From positions 1 through 5,929 of the forward strand of contig CANRHW010000099.1 in NCBI GenBank assembly GCA_947630525.1: a stretch of 5,929 bases of DNA. Reading direction: 5' to 3'. The notes beneath the pieces are model-generated. The model saw nothing but the letters and a program-made list of their open reading frames with translations, did not search any database and had not been told where the DNA came from. The stretch comes from an uncultured Clostridia bacterium (GTDB lineage: Bacteria > Bacillota > Clostridia > UMGS1883). The position numbers and the translations under genes were made by a program. Numbering within the stretch: position 1 is the stretch's first letter; each line of letters begins with the position of its first letter. Shown in pieces: positions 5,913 through 5,929 of this stretch.

Positions 5913-5929
5913 ATGGCAAAATATAGTTA
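5913..5929 (+). CDS. IS3-family transposase OrfA, first codons only
   Basis: ATG GCA AAA TAT AGT followed by TA gives MAKYS plus an incomplete sixth codon, matching the usual beginning of the helix-turn-helix OrfA protein of IS150-like elements. GGGAGG (5896-5901) lies 11 nt upstream. In this family OrfA binds the ends and a -1 frameshift yields the OrfAB transposase. Only 17 bases are present, so the call rests mainly on the adjoining inverted repeat and leader. Whether the element is intact cannot be seen. Confidence 0.55.

Larger units (their letters stand above)
5856..5929 (+). mobile_element. Left end of an IS3-family (IS150-like) insertion sequence, cut by the window edge
   Basis: The terminal inverted repeat probably starts at TG (5856-5857) and contains CCCCCAAAAGTTAGACC (5864-5880), a pattern I recognise from IS3-family ends in Firmicutes. 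It is followed by a short leader with a ribosome binding site and then an ATG opening MAKYS, the usual start of OrfA in this group. The right end and any target duplication lie outside the window. The exact outer boundary is uncertain by several bases because a related GAAAAACCG lies just outside it (5841-5849). Confidence 0.72.

Noticed and set aside
5690..5914. 74-codon minus-strand open frame across the intergenic region
   Set aside because: It runs through the palindromic element and the IS end. It has low-complexity, Cys/Ser/Ala-rich composition and no family resemblance.

Overview
The window looks like a low-redundancy stretch of a Clostridia-type Firmicute chromosome, perhaps a gut anaerobe of the Oscillospiraceae/Christensenellales kind. 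The evidence is a rubrerythrin with a clostridial-style sequence, a very large secreted multidomain glycoside hydrolase, strong purine-rich ribosome binding sites, and AT-rich spacers with near-consensus sigma-A promoters. GC-rich genes that still use ATA often for isoleucine, and an IS3-family end typical of Firmicutes, point the same way. The taxonomic call is inference.

Layout. Positions 27-569 (minus strand) encode rubrerythrin, a peroxide-scavenging diiron/rubredoxin-like protein. A 195-bp divergent spacer (570-764) carries a textbook sigma-A promoter for rubrerythrin (minus strand) and, back to back, an extended -10 promoter for the plus-strand gene. It also holds a short structured leader with an upstream orphan Shine-Dalgarno and a small hairpin touching the real one. 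Positions 765-5663 (plus strand) hold one 1632-residue exported GH2 beta-galactosidase of the LacZ type. Essentially all catalytic and metal-ligand positions known from E. coli LacZ can be found. However, the TIM barrel is interrupted by a LamG-like lectin domain, and a second, related LamG domain sits near the C-terminus.

Downstream (5664-5929) there is no ordinary gene. It contains a compact 87-bp element with 14-bp terminal inverted repeats that folds as a three-way junction (5731-5817). This is followed by the left end of an IS3-family insertion sequence (about 5856 onward) and the first five codons of its transposase OrfA at the window edge. The IS leader forms a long hairpin that hides the OrfA ribosome binding site and ends in a T-run, so it probably also terminates transcription arriving from the galactosidase gene.

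Functionally the two complete genes look unrelated: an oxidative-stress gene and a carbohydrate-scavenging exoenzyme that share a divergent promoter region. The least explained parts are the three-way-junction element, the echo of its two ends in the galactosidase leader, and the domain insertion in the enzyme. No CRISPR array, tRNA or rRNA was seen. The galactosidase is a recognisable family member, so nothing here is claimed as a wholly new system.
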